Of a stretch of DNA of 64,000 nt, positions 33,406 through 42,491 are shown in pieces. The position numbers were made by a program, and so were the translations under genes. The DNA is from Spirosoma sp. KUDC1026. GTDB lineage: Bacteria; Bacteroidota; Bacteroidia; Cytophagales; Spirosomataceae. Each line of letters starts with the position of its first letter. Position 1 is the first letter of the stretch. The stretch spans positions 5,730,291 through 5,794,290 of the forward strand of contig NZ_CP056032.1 in NCBI RefSeq assembly GCF_013375035.1, in the 5' to 3' direction. The notes under the pieces were generated by a model. It was not told the origin of the DNA, did not search any database, and saw nothing but the letters and a program-made list of their open reading frames with translations.

Positions 33406-34764
33406 ATGGCCGAACTAGATCCTATTCAACCCTCCCTCCCGCCCGATCAACAAGAAAAATTACGTGAGCTGACGGCTCAAAGCTGGAACCTCGAATTAGT
33501 CATATCGGGCGCGGCCCTGTTTGCCGTATTGCAGTTACCCGACCTGCTGGATCAGGCATTTGACTATTTCCAGTACAATGTTGCTTCTGTTAAAGGTGGT
33601 GGTGTACAGGATTTGTTACCCCTGCTGGCTTACAGCATGATGAAAGCAATGTGTTACGTGCTGTTTCTGGCCTTCCTGACCAACTTTGTGATGCGGGCGT
33701 TCTGGGTAGGGCTGGTCGGCCTGCTCGCCGTCTACCCAAGCGGTATTCATTACGACCGGATTCCATTCTCGACCCCTTACACGCAGAAACGAATGGCCGC
33801 CGAGATGGGGCCCCTCGACCGTTATATTCTACGGCTCGACCTGCGGTGCAACATTGTTTTTGCCGTTGCCTTTCTGTTTGTCATATTCCTGATTGCCGTT
33901 GCTGGCACTTATATCCTCGTTGTGCTGGTTTCTTCGATTTTTCGCCCAATGATTCCGGCGGAAATCAGGCATATTCTTGAACTCATTTCATACGCCTTCT
34001 TCGCCGTTTACCTCATTACCAGCACTGTACTAAGTTTACCTTCCATTAAAGCTCACCCAACCGGAGAGAAACTGCACTATAAACTTACAACTGCCGGAAA
34101 GGTCCTCTTCTGGGGTATGCACGTTCCTTTCAGCTTCATTATCAATACCTTCTACAGCCATCTACCTTACAAAAAAATAGTACGGGCTATTGGGATTTTC
34201 TTTCTCGTCTTTATTGCGTTCATTGGGGTTGAGGTTTTCTCTAGCTTGTCACGGGTTGACCGACGCGTATCGTTTGACCGACGGCATTTATACACGACCC
34301 GGCTCGATAGCCTGTTTAGCAATCCATCCTCTTACGACGACCAGTTAGCCGACGGAGAATACGTACCAACGGCCTCCATTCAGTCCGACGTAATCCGTGA
34401 TCCGTTTATCCAGGTCTTCATCGCTTACCCCAAAGACCTGGATACGCTCCTGACGAAAGTAGCCCCAAAACCCATCTGGAGCGACACGCTGTCCAGGGCT
34501 GAGACACGCCGTCGATTTGCGCAATGGAGTCATCAACAAATAACCAACATGATGCAGATTGCCGTTAACGATTCCGTGTATCGTCGCCCGGATCTGTTGT
34601 TCGCGCAACGGGGCTCCCAACAGCAACGTGGCTGGAAAACGGTACTGATTCCTTCCAATCTCAGAACCGGGAAAAATACGATTCGCATCAGCCTACAGCC
34701 TGACTCCCTGGCCAAACCGCAGGCCATAACAACGATACCGTTCTGGTACGTACCCGACAAATAG
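33406..34764 (+). CDS. Multi-pass membrane protein of unknown family
   Basis: This 452-residue protein has about six or seven transmembrane segments in the first 300 residues (for example 'ELVISGAALFAVLQLP', 'AMCYVLFLAFLTNFVMRAFW', 'NIVFAVAFLFVIFLIAVAG' and 'GIFFLVFIAFIGVEVF'), followed by a soluble C-terminal part of about 150 residues ('RRVSFDRRHLYTTRLDSLFS' onward). I do not recognise a family. It stands alone, with a terminator hairpin directly behind it. Coding is certain from length and composition. Confidence 0.8.
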   Translation: MAELDPIQPSLPPDQQEKLRELTAQSWNLELVISGAALFAVLQLPDLLDQAFDYFQYNVASVKGGGVQDLLPLLAYSMMKAMCYVLFLAFLTNFVMRAFWVGLVGLLAVYPSGIHYDRIPFSTPYTQKRMAAEMGPLDRYILRLDLRCNIVFAVAFLFVIFLIAVAGTYILVVLVSSIFRPMIPAEIRHILELISYAFFAVYLITSTVLSLPSIKAHPTGEKLHYKLTTAGKVLFWGMHVPFSFIINTFYSHLPYKKIVRAIGIFFLVFIAFIGVEVFSSLSRVDRRVSFDRRHLYTTRLDSLFSNPSSYDDQLADGEYVPTASIQSDVIRDPFIQVFIAYPKDLDTLLTKVAPKPIWSDTLSRAETRRRFAQWSHQQITNMMQIAVNDSVYRRPDLLFAQRGSQQQRGWKTVLIPSNLRTGKNTIRISLQPDSLAKPQAITTIPFWYVPDK

Positions 34765-34777
34765 CGATGTGGGAAAG

Positions 34778-34810
34778 ATAAGTTTGACGCTCATACCACG
34801 TCAAACTTAT
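34778..34810 (+). terminator. Stem-loop after the membrane-protein gene
   Basis: ATAAGTTTGACG / CGTCAAACTTAT (12 bases, nine-base loop) begins 13 bases after the stop. The T run is poor (TTTG). It ends two bases before the GTG start of the short frame at 34813. Confidence 0.7.
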
Positions 34811-34812
34811 TT

Positions 34813-34983
34813 GTGAAAACGTTTTTCGCAGCCCTCCTTGTGTCAATTTTCCTTTTTACGGCCTCAGGCTACACCCAGGATTCACTCATCCGAGTTCGTG
34901 AGATCAGCCTGCAAACCGACGGCTTCAATATTCTTTGTAGGCTCTACAAAAAACAGATCAGCGAGAATACGTACTGGTTCTGA
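34813..34983 (+). pseudogene. Truncated secreted/outer-membrane protein gene
   Basis: A GTG-initiated frame of 56 residues starts with a clear signal peptide ('MKTFFAALLVSIFLFTASGY', reading the GTG as Met). It continues 'TQDSLIRVREISLQTDGFNI' and 'CRLYKKQISENTYWF' and then stops. The mature part resembles the first beta strands of Bacteroidetes outer-membrane barrel proteins (R-E-I/V-G-L... followed by Y-K-K-Q...ENTYWR), which suggests the gene was cut by a stop or deletion and is now followed by a terminator. A genuine 34-residue secreted peptide is the alternative. The rest of the 502-base gap shows only two hairpins and the palindrome GTAAATCGATTTAC at 35196-35209. Confidence 0.5.
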
Positions 34984-35007
34984 TCACTCACCGTATTACT
35001 ACTTACT

Positions 35008-35046
35008 AAATCGGAATCTGAAGCAATTTCAGATTCCGATTTTTTT
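35008..35046 (+). terminator. Intrinsic terminator after the truncated gene
   Basis: AAATCGGAATCTGAA / TTCAGATTCCGATTT (15 bases, five-base loop GCAAT) runs into a T tract. A strong terminator here argues that the short frame upstream is or was a transcribed gene. Confidence 0.9.
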
Positions 35047-35266
35047 ATTGCCACCGTCTGACAATCTACCTGTACATACACTAAAAACATCTCTCTTCTG
35101 CTGCCGATAAACATGACGGGACCCCTGTACCAGAGTCCTAAGTAAGTATAGTGACTAACAAGTCTATTTAGCATAAAAAGCTGATAGACAGATTAGTAAA
35201 TCGATTTACCGATAAGGTAACAACAGGCTACACAGGCTTACGTATCCAACTACATAACTGAACGAC

Positions 35267-36496
35267 ATGACCCCTCCATCGTCATTTCGGAAACTACTGT
35301 TTGGACACTCGATCTGGTCGAAACCAGTACGGTGGCTAAAGCAGGTTCTGGCCGAACTTCGTCGCATTTTGCTGACCAGGGGAATTCGTGGTATATACCG
35401 ACTGCGGGGGATTCAGTTTCTGAATAAAAAACAAACGGACGAGTTCCTGGCTTCTTCCGCACTGGTGACGTATCCCCCCGACGCCGTATTTCTACCAGAG
35501 GTAACAGACGCTGGTCAATCCGAAAAAATCTACTTTCCGGCCACGCTGGCCGAGCCCGAGCCAGTCTCGGTCTGGCACTACAACGTCACCGATAGGCATA
35601 CGTACCAACTCCCCTACGGCGGTATTGTCGCCCAGCAGCAAGTCCTTTGCCTGGATGTGAACGACGTCGATTTTTTCCGCAATGTCCTGAACCGACAGAA
35701 ACGCACCTCCCGCCATACCCCAACGCTGATTGCGCCCTGGAGTCATTATCAGGATGGCTTTATGTGGGGAGGGTATTACGACTTTGTGCTCCTGGTGCTG
35801 GGGAAGCTGTGCCGCATGAAAGACGTACTGCCCGAAACTACCTTCGACGAAGCACTTGTTGCCTATCCGCTTTTCGGTACGTCCTACGAGCGGGAATACC
35901 TGGCACTACTGGGGATTCCGCCCGACCGGGTTGTTGATAGCCGGACAACGAGTGTTACGTTTGATCGGTGCGTGCTGGCCGATGTAGGGCACTGGTTCTA
36001 CCCCAATCCCGCCGATATTCACGCCATCCGGAAACACATTCTTTCGCAGTTTCCGGCTCCGGCCGGCAAGCGCAACCGGGTGTACATGAGCCGCGCCGGT
36101 CGGCGGAGTATCCTCAACGAAACCGAACTGATTGCCCTGCTGAAAGCGTACGACTTTCAGATCATCGAAGACGTTCCCCGATCGGTGGCGGAGCAGGTCG
36201 CTATCTACCAGCAGGCCGAATTTATTATTGGTCCCCACGGCGCGTCTATGACCAACATTCTGTGGTGCCAGCCCGGTACGCACCTGTTCGAGCTGTTTTC
36301 TCCGGCCTATTACCCGGAGTTTTTCCGTTACATGGCCGGGCTGCTGGGTCTACACTATTCCGCCTATTTCCACGGCCCCGCCGAAACCGACGACTGGGCG
36401 CTGGGCCTGACCGACAACATTCTGGTGTCGATCCCCGAAGTAGAAAAATACCTGATGATGTACCTGACGACCAGCCCGGAACCGGAAGCCAGCTAA
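35267..36496 (+). CDS. Glycosyltransferase family 61 (DUF563) protein
   Basis: This 409-residue protein has the GT61/DUF563 domain in its C-terminal two-thirds (about 160-395). Landmarks are 'MWGGYYDFVLLVLGKLC', 'KRNRVYMSRAGRRSILNETE', 'YDFQIIEDVPRSVAEQVAIY', 'FIIGPHGASMTNILW' and 'GTHLFELFSPAYYPEFFRY'. Family members transfer xylose or other sugars from nucleotide sugars, in bacteria usually for surface polysaccharide or capsule. The N-terminus is basic without a clear signal peptide. No other polysaccharide genes adjoin it. Its stop lies three bases from the stop of the convergent PhyH gene. Confidence 0.85.
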   Translation: MTPPSSFRKLLFGHSIWSKPVRWLKQVLAELRRILLTRGIRGIYRLRGIQFLNKKQTDEFLASSALVTYPPDAVFLPEVTDAGQSEKIYFPATLAEPEPVSVWHYNVTDRHTYQLPYGGIVAQQQVLCLDVNDVDFFRNVLNRQKRTSRHTPTLIAPWSHYQDGFMWGGYYDFVLLVLGKLCRMKDVLPETTFDEALVAYPLFGTSYEREYLALLGIPPDRVVDSRTTSVTFDRCVLADVGHWFYPNPADIHAIRKHILSQFPAPAGKRNRVYMSRAGRRSILNETELIALLKAYDFQIIEDVPRSVAEQVAIYQQAEFIIGPHGASMTNILWCQPGTHLFELFSPAYYPEFFRYMAGLLGLHYSAYFHGPAETDDWALGLTDNILVSIPEVEKYLMMYLTTSPEPEAS

Positions 36497-36499
36497 TAG

Positions 36500-37291
36500 C
36501 TACGTTACCGCCCCAGAAATCCCCAGCCGAATGGCCTGCTCAACGGGCGAGTAGCTGCCGTCGGGTCGGTCGAGCTGGAATGGCTGGGAGGGCAAAAGGG
36601 GTGGCTGCGCCATAAAACGGGGCCTTGTGCCGCGATGAGCCTGGGCGCCATGCACCAGAAACGGATGGCACAAATAAACCGTCCCGGCATCGCCCACGGC
36701 GGTCACCTCTGGGCAGTGAGCCGTTTCGTCAAAATTATTGGCCGCCAGTTCACGTAACGACAAACCAGCTTCGCCAGCGGGAGCCAGCAGTTGGGCCATT
36801 GTCAGGTGTGAGCCCACCCGAATCCGGGTCGGTGCATCATCCGGTCCCACATCCGAAAAGAGAAACAGCATCAACAGCGCCCGCCCGGTCGACGTTACGT
36901 TGGCACGCCAATCCATAAAATTGGGGCTATCGGTACCAAAGCTCATGTCGATGTGCCAGCCCGCGTCGCCCGGATCGTCGGGGCTGGGAAACCGGATTGG
37001 AAACGTACCAAGACTCGTTCGGGGCAGCCACCGACCGACGCCAACCAACTGATCATAGGCCGACACCAGCCGGGGCGAATTGACCGCCTGCCGAAACGGA
37101 GTCTGGCTATAATTGCCCAGTCGGATAACGGGCTGCAGCCAAGTAGCTGTATTATGCGGACTAAACTCTGTATCGGCCCACAGAATAGCCCGGCCTTCAT
37201 CGGCCAACTCGCGCGGGAACGCCTGATCCACCCGAACGAAACCATCCTGGATAAATGCCTGAATCTGCGCTTGTGTCAATGCTGGTCCCAT
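36500..37291 (-). CDS. Phytanoyl-CoA dioxygenase (PhyH) family protein
   Basis: This 263-residue Fe(II)/2-oxoglutarate-dependent oxygenase has the jelly-roll facial triad as H113-x-D115 ('GWHIDMSF') and H214 ('HPFLVHGAQAHRG'), with R220 or R223 placed to bind 2-oxoglutarate. The N-terminal 'AFIQDGFVRVDQAFPRELAD' is also typical. The substrate of bacterial members is usually unknown; hydroxylation of a small molecule or peptide is expected. It is convergent with the GT61 gene and divergent from the small protein at 37464. Confidence 0.85.
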   Translation of the reverse strand: MGPALTQAQIQAFIQDGFVRVDQAFPRELADEGRAILWADTEFSPHNTATWLQPVIRLGNYSQTPFRQAVNSPRLVSAYDQLVGVGRWLPRTSLGTFPIRFPSPDDPGDAGWHIDMSFGTDSPNFMDWRANVTSTGRALLMLFLFSDVGPDDAPTRIRVGSHLTMAQLLAPAGEAGLSLRELAANNFDETAHCPEVTAVGDAGTVYLCHPFLVHGAQAHRGTRPRFMAQPPLLPSQPFQLDRPDGSYSPVEQAIRLGISGAVT

Positions 37292-37463
37292 AGGCTGGCG
37301 GCTGTTCGTGGTCGAACTAAATTTTAGATTAAAATAAGATCAGACACCCGTAATGGCACAAAAAAAGATGTCACTGCCAGGTTTTACTCTGTATCTTTTA
37401 CTCTAAAATCAGTATTTTTCGGCAACGTTTGCCCCCTCTTTTAGCTAACCATTCTGTAAGTTC

Positions 37464-37907
37464 ATGTTTACGTTAGGAACAGGCAGCCACTACTTTGCCT
37501 TAGATGTGCTTGATTATCAAGACAAAGACTCTCCCTACCGGCAGGATAAAAATCTGTTACACATCAGTATTCAGGTCAAAGACGGAGACCGTTCTTCCAT
37601 AGTAACCGCTGGCCTGATGGCCACCCACGAACTTTCCTCGCTGGGAAACTGGTTCGGTCAAATTGCCGCGGGGGCTGCCCTGCCCCCGGTGGTGCTGCTT
37701 GAGCCAGGCTTGTTATTCGGTGCTACGTCTTCGGGCGAGAATCAGTTTACCGTTCAGGTTGCTATGTCGGCGCTGGCTTCTCCCACCTGGGCCGATACGC
37801 CCTTCTACGCAGAACCCTTCGATATGCAGTTTCAGCTGGACTACGAGTATATGCTACTGGCAGCCCGGCAGTTGCAGGAGTTACATAGGCAGTTCCCTAC
37901 TCAATAA
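37464..37907 (+). CDS. Hypothetical protein, possibly WapI-immunity-like
   Basis: This 147-residue soluble protein has a beta-rich N-terminal part ('KNLLHISIQVKDGDRSSIV'), then 'ATHELSSLGNWFGQIAAG' and beta strands ending 'FDMQFQLDYEYMLLAARQLQ'. The layout and the pattern of a strand pair followed by an amphipathic helix with L..W resemble the WapI immunity family, but I cannot confirm this by eye and no toxin gene (WapA, Rhs or PT-domain) is adjacent. It is convergent with the histidine kinase gene, 23 bases away. Confidence 0.6.
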   Translation: MFTLGTGSHYFALDVLDYQDKDSPYRQDKNLLHISIQVKDGDRSSIVTAGLMATHELSSLGNWFGQIAAGAALPPVVLLEPGLLFGATSSGENQFTVQVAMSALASPTWADTPFYAEPFDMQFQLDYEYMLLAARQLQELHRQFPTQ

Positions 37908-37930
37908 CGACGCCTTTATCGGCGTCCTTG

Positions 37931-40900
37931 TCAGAGTTCGGGTACGGGTAGATAGACCGAAAAGGTAGCGCCTAAACCCGGCTGGCTGGCAGCAGTGATA
38001 CCCCCGCCGTGGTTAGCCACAACTTTCTCGCAGATGGCCAGACCAATTCCGGTTCCGGCAAAGGTATTCTTTCCATGTAACCGCTGAAAAACCTGAAAAA
38101 TCCGATCCAGGTATTTTTCGTCAAATCCAATTCCGTTGTCTGCTACGTCAATCTGATAGTACACAGGTACCACTCGCGTTGGCCGTACTGCTGCGGGCAG
38201 ATCGCTCACGTTCACCTCACAGGATCGAATCGTAAGTACAGGCGCCACCGGCGTACCGGATGGGCTCGTTCGATGAAACTTAAGTGCGTTTGAAATTAGA
38301 TTCTGAAACAGTTGCCGCAATTGTGACTGATCGCCCATAACCGTCGGCAGTACGTCAACGTGCACGATAGCCTCAGTTTCCTTGATGGCCAGTTCCAGAT
38401 CGGCCAGTACAGTCTGCACTAGTTTTCCCAATGCAACCGACGCAGCCGTCTCCTGACGAGTGGATATACGGGAGAAGCCCAGCAGGTCCCGAATCAGGAT
38501 AGACATCCGGTTGGCGGCCATTTGCATTCGCGTCAGGTAATCGGCGCCGTTACCCAGTTCGGCAGCATACTGCCCCATCAGCAGATCACCGAATGACTGA
38601 ATCTTGCGCAGCGGCTCCTGCAGATCGTGCGACGCTACGTAAGCGAATTGCTGTAGGTTATCGTTTGAACGCTGCAGATCATATACCGTGGCCTGTAATT
38701 CAGTGGTCCGCTGTTGTACCTGCTCATCAAGCTCAGCCGACAGCAGCCGATAGCGGTTTTCACTTTTGGCCAGCGCTTTGCCTGACTGCACCTGCTCCGT
38801 TACCTCAGTGCATATTTCCAGCACTCCGGTCAATTTATCTCCCTCGTAATACGGCGTCAGTAATACGTCGAAGTAACCTGTCTGCAACTCGCTGTTCCGG
38901 TACACGGGCAGTTCTACCGCCACCCCCTGATCAGAAACACCCGTCTGATATACTTGCTGGAACCGACTGACAAACGTCTGCTTGGTAAGCTCCGGAAATA
39001 CCGACAACAAGGATTTACCCAGGGCATTCGAATCGCGCTGAACGAGTGTCTGCATGGCTTCGTTCATCAGCTCGATTATCAAGTCGTCGCCTTTGACCAG
39101 CAGCATGGCTACCGGCGCATGCTGAACCAGGTTCCGAAGCCGGGTTTCGGCCTGCCGACGCGACTGGTTCAGATTGATCTGCGCCTTTACTTTCGTGAGC
39201 AGTTCCTGCCCCGAAAACGGTTTGACCAGATAATCGTCCGCACCGGTTTCCAGCCCATCAATACGAGCTTCCTGCCCGGCACGGGCCGACAGGAAAATCA
39301 GGGGAATATGCGCCGTGGCCGTGTTTTGCCTGAGCGTACTCAGCAGTTCCTTGCCATCCATTACCGGCATCATAATATCGCTCAGAATCAACTGAGGCTG
39401 GTAACTACCCAGTTGCTGCAACGCATCAGCGCCATTCGCGGCTGTATTCACGGTGAAGTAAGGCTCCAGCAACCGGGTCAGGTAGGCGCGCATGTCGGCG
39501 TTATCATCTACGACAAGAATCTTCGTGGACTGATCTGCCGGAAACTCGTCCGGCAGCGCGTCGGCCGACGTAGCAGACCGGAGATCTTCGAGCATTGTAC
39601 TCGCTTCCTGAAGGAATGTATCGGCCAAGCGGCTCATCGTAGCTTCATGTTCGCCTTCGATGACCTGGCTGGCGGGTAAGTGCGCTTTTCCCAGTGGCAG
39701 CCGAACCGTGAACGTACTGCCCTCGCCTTCCACACTCGTTACGGTAATCATTCCGCCGTGGAAACGAACCAGTTCATGCACCAGCGAAAGCCCAATACCG
39801 CTGCCTTCGTAGGTACGGCCACCGGCGTTTTCGACCCGGTGAAAGCGCTCGAACATGTGCGGTAGTTCCCGCTCGGGAATACCAACGCCCGTATCGGTAA
39901 CCTGCAGCACCGCATTACCCTCCTCCACTGTCAGACTGACCCGGATGCTGCCCTGCAGCGTATACTTGAACGCGTTCGAGAGCAGGTTGAGCACTATCTT
40001 TTCCCACATCTCGGCATCGGCATACACCACCGACGGCAGAGGCTTACAGTCAACAATAAACGCCAGGCCTGCCCGTTCGATCAGCGAGCGAAAGCTACTG
40101 GCCAGATCAACCGTCAGATTGACCAGATCTACCGGCCGGAAGCTGGCTTTGACCCGATTAGCTTCGATCCGACTGAAGTCGAGCAGGTTGTTCACCAGTT
40201 TCAGCAGCCGTAGCGCATTCCGGTTAGTGGCCTCAATAGGGACTTTGTACGGGGATGCCAGCAGTTCGGGATCGCGCAGTAACTCTTCCAACGGTCCCAG
40301 CATCAGTGTCAGGGGCGTCCGGAATTCATGGCTGATGTTATTGAAGAAGGCCGTCTTTGCCTGGTCGATAGCGGCTAGTGCTTCGGCCCGTTTCTGCTCC
40401 TCCTGATAGGCATACACGTTGGAGAAAGCCGTATTGATGGTATTGGCCAGCAGGGCATAGAAGTTAAGATAATCCTGATCCAGCGCCCGGTGCGGACTGA
40501 TTCCGGCCAGCAGAAAACCAATCGGCTGTTCGCGCGTCGACAACGTCACGGGCAGACATACGGCCGTGTGCGGGGACTCCTCATATGGCCCGCCCACCAG
40601 CCGCCCAACCCGTTTTGTCAGTTGATCGATGACCTGCAACTTCGTCAGGTCGCTGAGCCATTCGGTGGCTGCTACGTTCAGTCGGGCAAGCTCCTCGGGA
40701 AAAGGCTGGTTGGGTGCCAAGCCAGCGCTACTCACCAGTTGAGCCGAGGATACCTCATCGTCCAGTTCGTAGAAAAGCAAGAAAGGTAGATCCAGCGCAA
40801 AATCGACCGCTGCCGCCGTCAAACTGGCGTAAATTTCTTCGTTCGTTTTCGCCTGGCTGGTCAGGGCCGCCACGTCCCGCAGTACCTGTGTCCGACGAGC

Positions 40901-41383
40901 GCTCAGCATCTTGTCGGTTGTTTCGGTGATGGGGTGAAAAATACCACCTACCTGGCCCGACTCATCCCGGATTGGCGCAAAGGAAAAAGTCATAAACGCT
41001 TCTTCCAGGTAACCATACCGGTCGAGGAACATGCGCTGATCTTTGATGTATGTCCCTTCTCCCTGTTGTCCCCGGCTGAATGCGTCGCCCACCACGGGCA
41101 GGGCCGTTTCCCAGCAGATCCGGAAATTCTGCCCCATCGATTCCGGATGTTTTGCTCCGCAGATGGGTCGGTAACTATCGTTGTAGATCTGAATGGTTTC
41201 GGGGCCCCAGGCAATCAAAATGGGGAATGTTGACGAAAGGCACAAACTAACGGAGGTTCGTAGACTCTGAGGCCATGTCGATATGGGCCCAAGTGGTGTT
41301 CTGGACCAGTCCATTGACCGAATCAACTGCCCCATTTCACCGCCCCCCGCCAGAAATTGCTCCGACGATTCAGCCTCAATCAT
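37931..41383 (-). CDS. Large hybrid sensor histidine kinase with two kinase modules
   Basis: This is a soluble 1150-residue signalling protein. The order from the N-terminus is a PAS-like sensor ('FLAGGGEMGQLIRSMDWSRT', about 8-160), a GAF-like domain (about 165-325), HisKA with H352 ('NISHEFRTPLT') and HATPase (about 455-575; 'GTGVGIPERE'-type N and G boxes), a receiver domain with D669 ('ILSDIMMPVMDG'), a PAS domain (about 765-880), then a second HisKA with H919 ('VASHDLQEPLR') and HATPase to the end ('GTGIGLAICEKVV'). The second module is phytochrome-kinase-like. The start at 41383 is chosen because it gives the family-typical N-terminus; a GTG 78 bases upstream keeps the frame open. No response regulator is adjacent. 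Confidence 0.9.
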   Translation of the reverse strand: MIEAESSEQFLAGGGEMGQLIRSMDWSRTPLGPISTWPQSLRTSVSLCLSSTFPILIAWGPETIQIYNDSYRPICGAKHPESMGQNFRICWETALPVVGDAFSRGQQGEGTYIKDQRMFLDRYGYLEEAFMTFSFAPIRDESGQVGGIFHPITETTDKMLSARRTQVLRDVAALTSQAKTNEEIYASLTAAAVDFALDLPFLLFYELDDEVSSAQLVSSAGLAPNQPFPEELARLNVAATEWLSDLTKLQVIDQLTKRVGRLVGGPYEESPHTAVCLPVTLSTREQPIGFLLAGISPHRALDQDYLNFYALLANTINTAFSNVYAYQEEQKRAEALAAIDQAKTAFFNNISHEFRTPLTLMLGPLEELLRDPELLASPYKVPIEATNRNALRLLKLVNNLLDFSRIEANRVKASFRPVDLVNLTVDLASSFRSLIERAGLAFIVDCKPLPSVVYADAEMWEKIVLNLLSNAFKYTLQGSIRVSLTVEEGNAVLQVTDTGVGIPERELPHMFERFHRVENAGGRTYEGSGIGLSLVHELVRFHGGMITVTSVEGEGSTFTVRLPLGKAHLPASQVIEGEHEATMSRLADTFLQEASTMLEDLRSATSADALPDEFPADQSTKILVVDDNADMRAYLTRLLEPYFTVNTAANGADALQQLGSYQPQLILSDIMMPVMDGKELLSTLRQNTATAHIPLIFLSARAGQEARIDGLETGADDYLVKPFSGQELLTKVKAQINLNQSRRQAETRLRNLVQHAPVAMLLVKGDDLIIELMNEAMQTLVQRDSNALGKSLLSVFPELTKQTFVSRFQQVYQTGVSDQGVAVELPVYRNSELQTGYFDVLLTPYYEGDKLTGVLEICTEVTEQVQSGKALAKSENRYRLLSAELDEQVQQRTTELQATVYDLQRSNDNLQQFAYVASHDLQEPLRKIQSFGDLLMGQYAAELGNGADYLTRMQMAANRMSILIRDLLGFSRISTRQETAASVALGKLVQTVLADLELAIKETEAIVHVDVLPTVMGDQSQLRQLFQNLISNALKFHRTSPSGTPVAPVLTIRSCEVNVSDLPAAVRPTRVVPVYYQIDVADNGIGFDEKYLDRIFQVFQRLHGKNTFAGTGIGLAICEKVVANHGGGITAASQPGLGATFSVYLPVPEL

Positions 41384-41577
41384 ATTGTTATCTGTATGGG
41401 ATACTAAGGATAAACAACAAAAGTAATAAATCATCATTCTCCTGATGGTGGTATCCTTCACTTCTGCTTTAGTAGCCTGCTTCTTTGTTCAAATCTGTTA
41501 CTACGTCTGCTTAAATCAAGCGTTATGTGGACAACACTGGTTTCTGATGGTTATACCGTTACTGAACAACATGGATT

Positions 41578-42345
41578 ATGGCTGACGCTACGTTCCGCTT
41601 TTACAGTAGTCTGAATGATTTTTTACCCGCCCGGCAGCGAGCCGTCGACATTAATTGGCCGGTCAGCCAGCGAACATCCGTCAAAGACGTAATTGAATCG
41701 CTGGGGGTGCCGCATCCGGAAATTGGTTTATTGCTGGCGAATGGGCAGTCAATTGATTTCACCCATCTCGTTCGGCCGGACGATACGTTTCTGGTTTATC
41801 CACTCGTCGATCTGCCGGACCTCAATGTCGTGTCGCTGGTGCAGCCGCCCCCGCTGGCTACGTACCGATTCGTACTAGACACGCACCTGGGCAAACTCGC
41901 TACGTATCTGCGGATGCTGGGTATCGATACGCTCTACCGCAACGATTACACCGATCCGGAACTGGCGGAGATTTCCAGTACAGATGACCGCGTACTACTC
42001 ACCCGCGACCGGGAGTTGCTGATGCGGAGCCGCGTTACGTACGGTTATTACGTTCGCAGTACCAACCCGAAGCAGCAGTTGTCGGAGATTATATCGCGTT
42101 ATCCATTAGCCGACCAGATACATCCGTTCCAACGTTGCCTCGTCTGTAACGGGTCGATGGAGCCCGTTGCGAAAGAAACAGTTAAGGACCAGTTGTCCCC
42201 GCTCGTACGGGAAGGGCAGCAGGCCTTCTGGCGGTGTGACACCTGCAACCGACTCTACTGGGAAGGCACCCACTTTCAGCGGATGCAGGCGTTTATTCAG
42301 GCGTTGTTGCATACGAATCCACCACCGACTCAGCGTTACGCTTAA
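41578..42345 (+). CDS. Mut7-C RNase domain protein with ubiquitin-like N-terminus
   Basis: This 255-residue protein has a ubiquitin/MoaD-like domain (about 1-85; 'FRFYSSLNDFLPARQR', 'FLVYPLVDLPD') followed by a Mut7-C PIN-like nuclease domain (about 95-250). Landmarks are 'FVLDTHLGKLATYLRMLGID', 'TDDRVLLTRDRELL' with the acidic active-site residues, and a zinc ribbon 'CLVCNG ... CDTCNR'. This architecture is known as Mut7-C ubiquitin/RNase; a role in RNA processing or decay is predicted from the PIN fold, without a known target. It is followed by the 36-bp inverted repeat. Confidence 0.85.
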   Translation: MADATFRFYSSLNDFLPARQRAVDINWPVSQRTSVKDVIESLGVPHPEIGLLLANGQSIDFTHLVRPDDTFLVYPLVDLPDLNVVSLVQPPPLATYRFVLDTHLGKLATYLRMLGIDTLYRNDYTDPELAEISSTDDRVLLTRDRELLMRSRVTYGYYVRSTNPKQQLSEIISRYPLADQIHPFQRCLVCNGSMEPVAKETVKDQLSPLVREGQQAFWRCDTCNRLYWEGTHFQRMQAFIQALLHTNPPPTQRYA

Positions 42346-42360
42346 AGCAGATGAAGATTT

Positions 42361-42452
42361 ATGGACAGGATTACAGCCGGGCCGCCGGGCGGATTTTCAG
42401 GATCTAAAAATTAATCAAATCCGCCCGGCGGCCCGGCTGTAATCCTGTCCAT
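42361..42452. repeat. 36-bp perfect inverted repeat element
   Basis: Arms 42361-42396 and 42417-42452 are exact complements (start ATGGACAGGATTACAGCC, GC-rich centre GGGCCGCCGGGCGG) around a 20-base AT-rich loop. The outer motif TAATCCTGTCC is repeated once more directly behind (42456-42466), followed by seven A residues. GGACAGGATTACAG-type motifs are familiar as dispersed intergenic repeats in Bacteroidetes. It lies between two same-strand genes and could act as terminator or RNA stabiliser. Confidence 0.85.
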
Positions 42453-42491
42453 TCTTAATCCTGTCCAAAAAAACCTATACCACTACAACCG

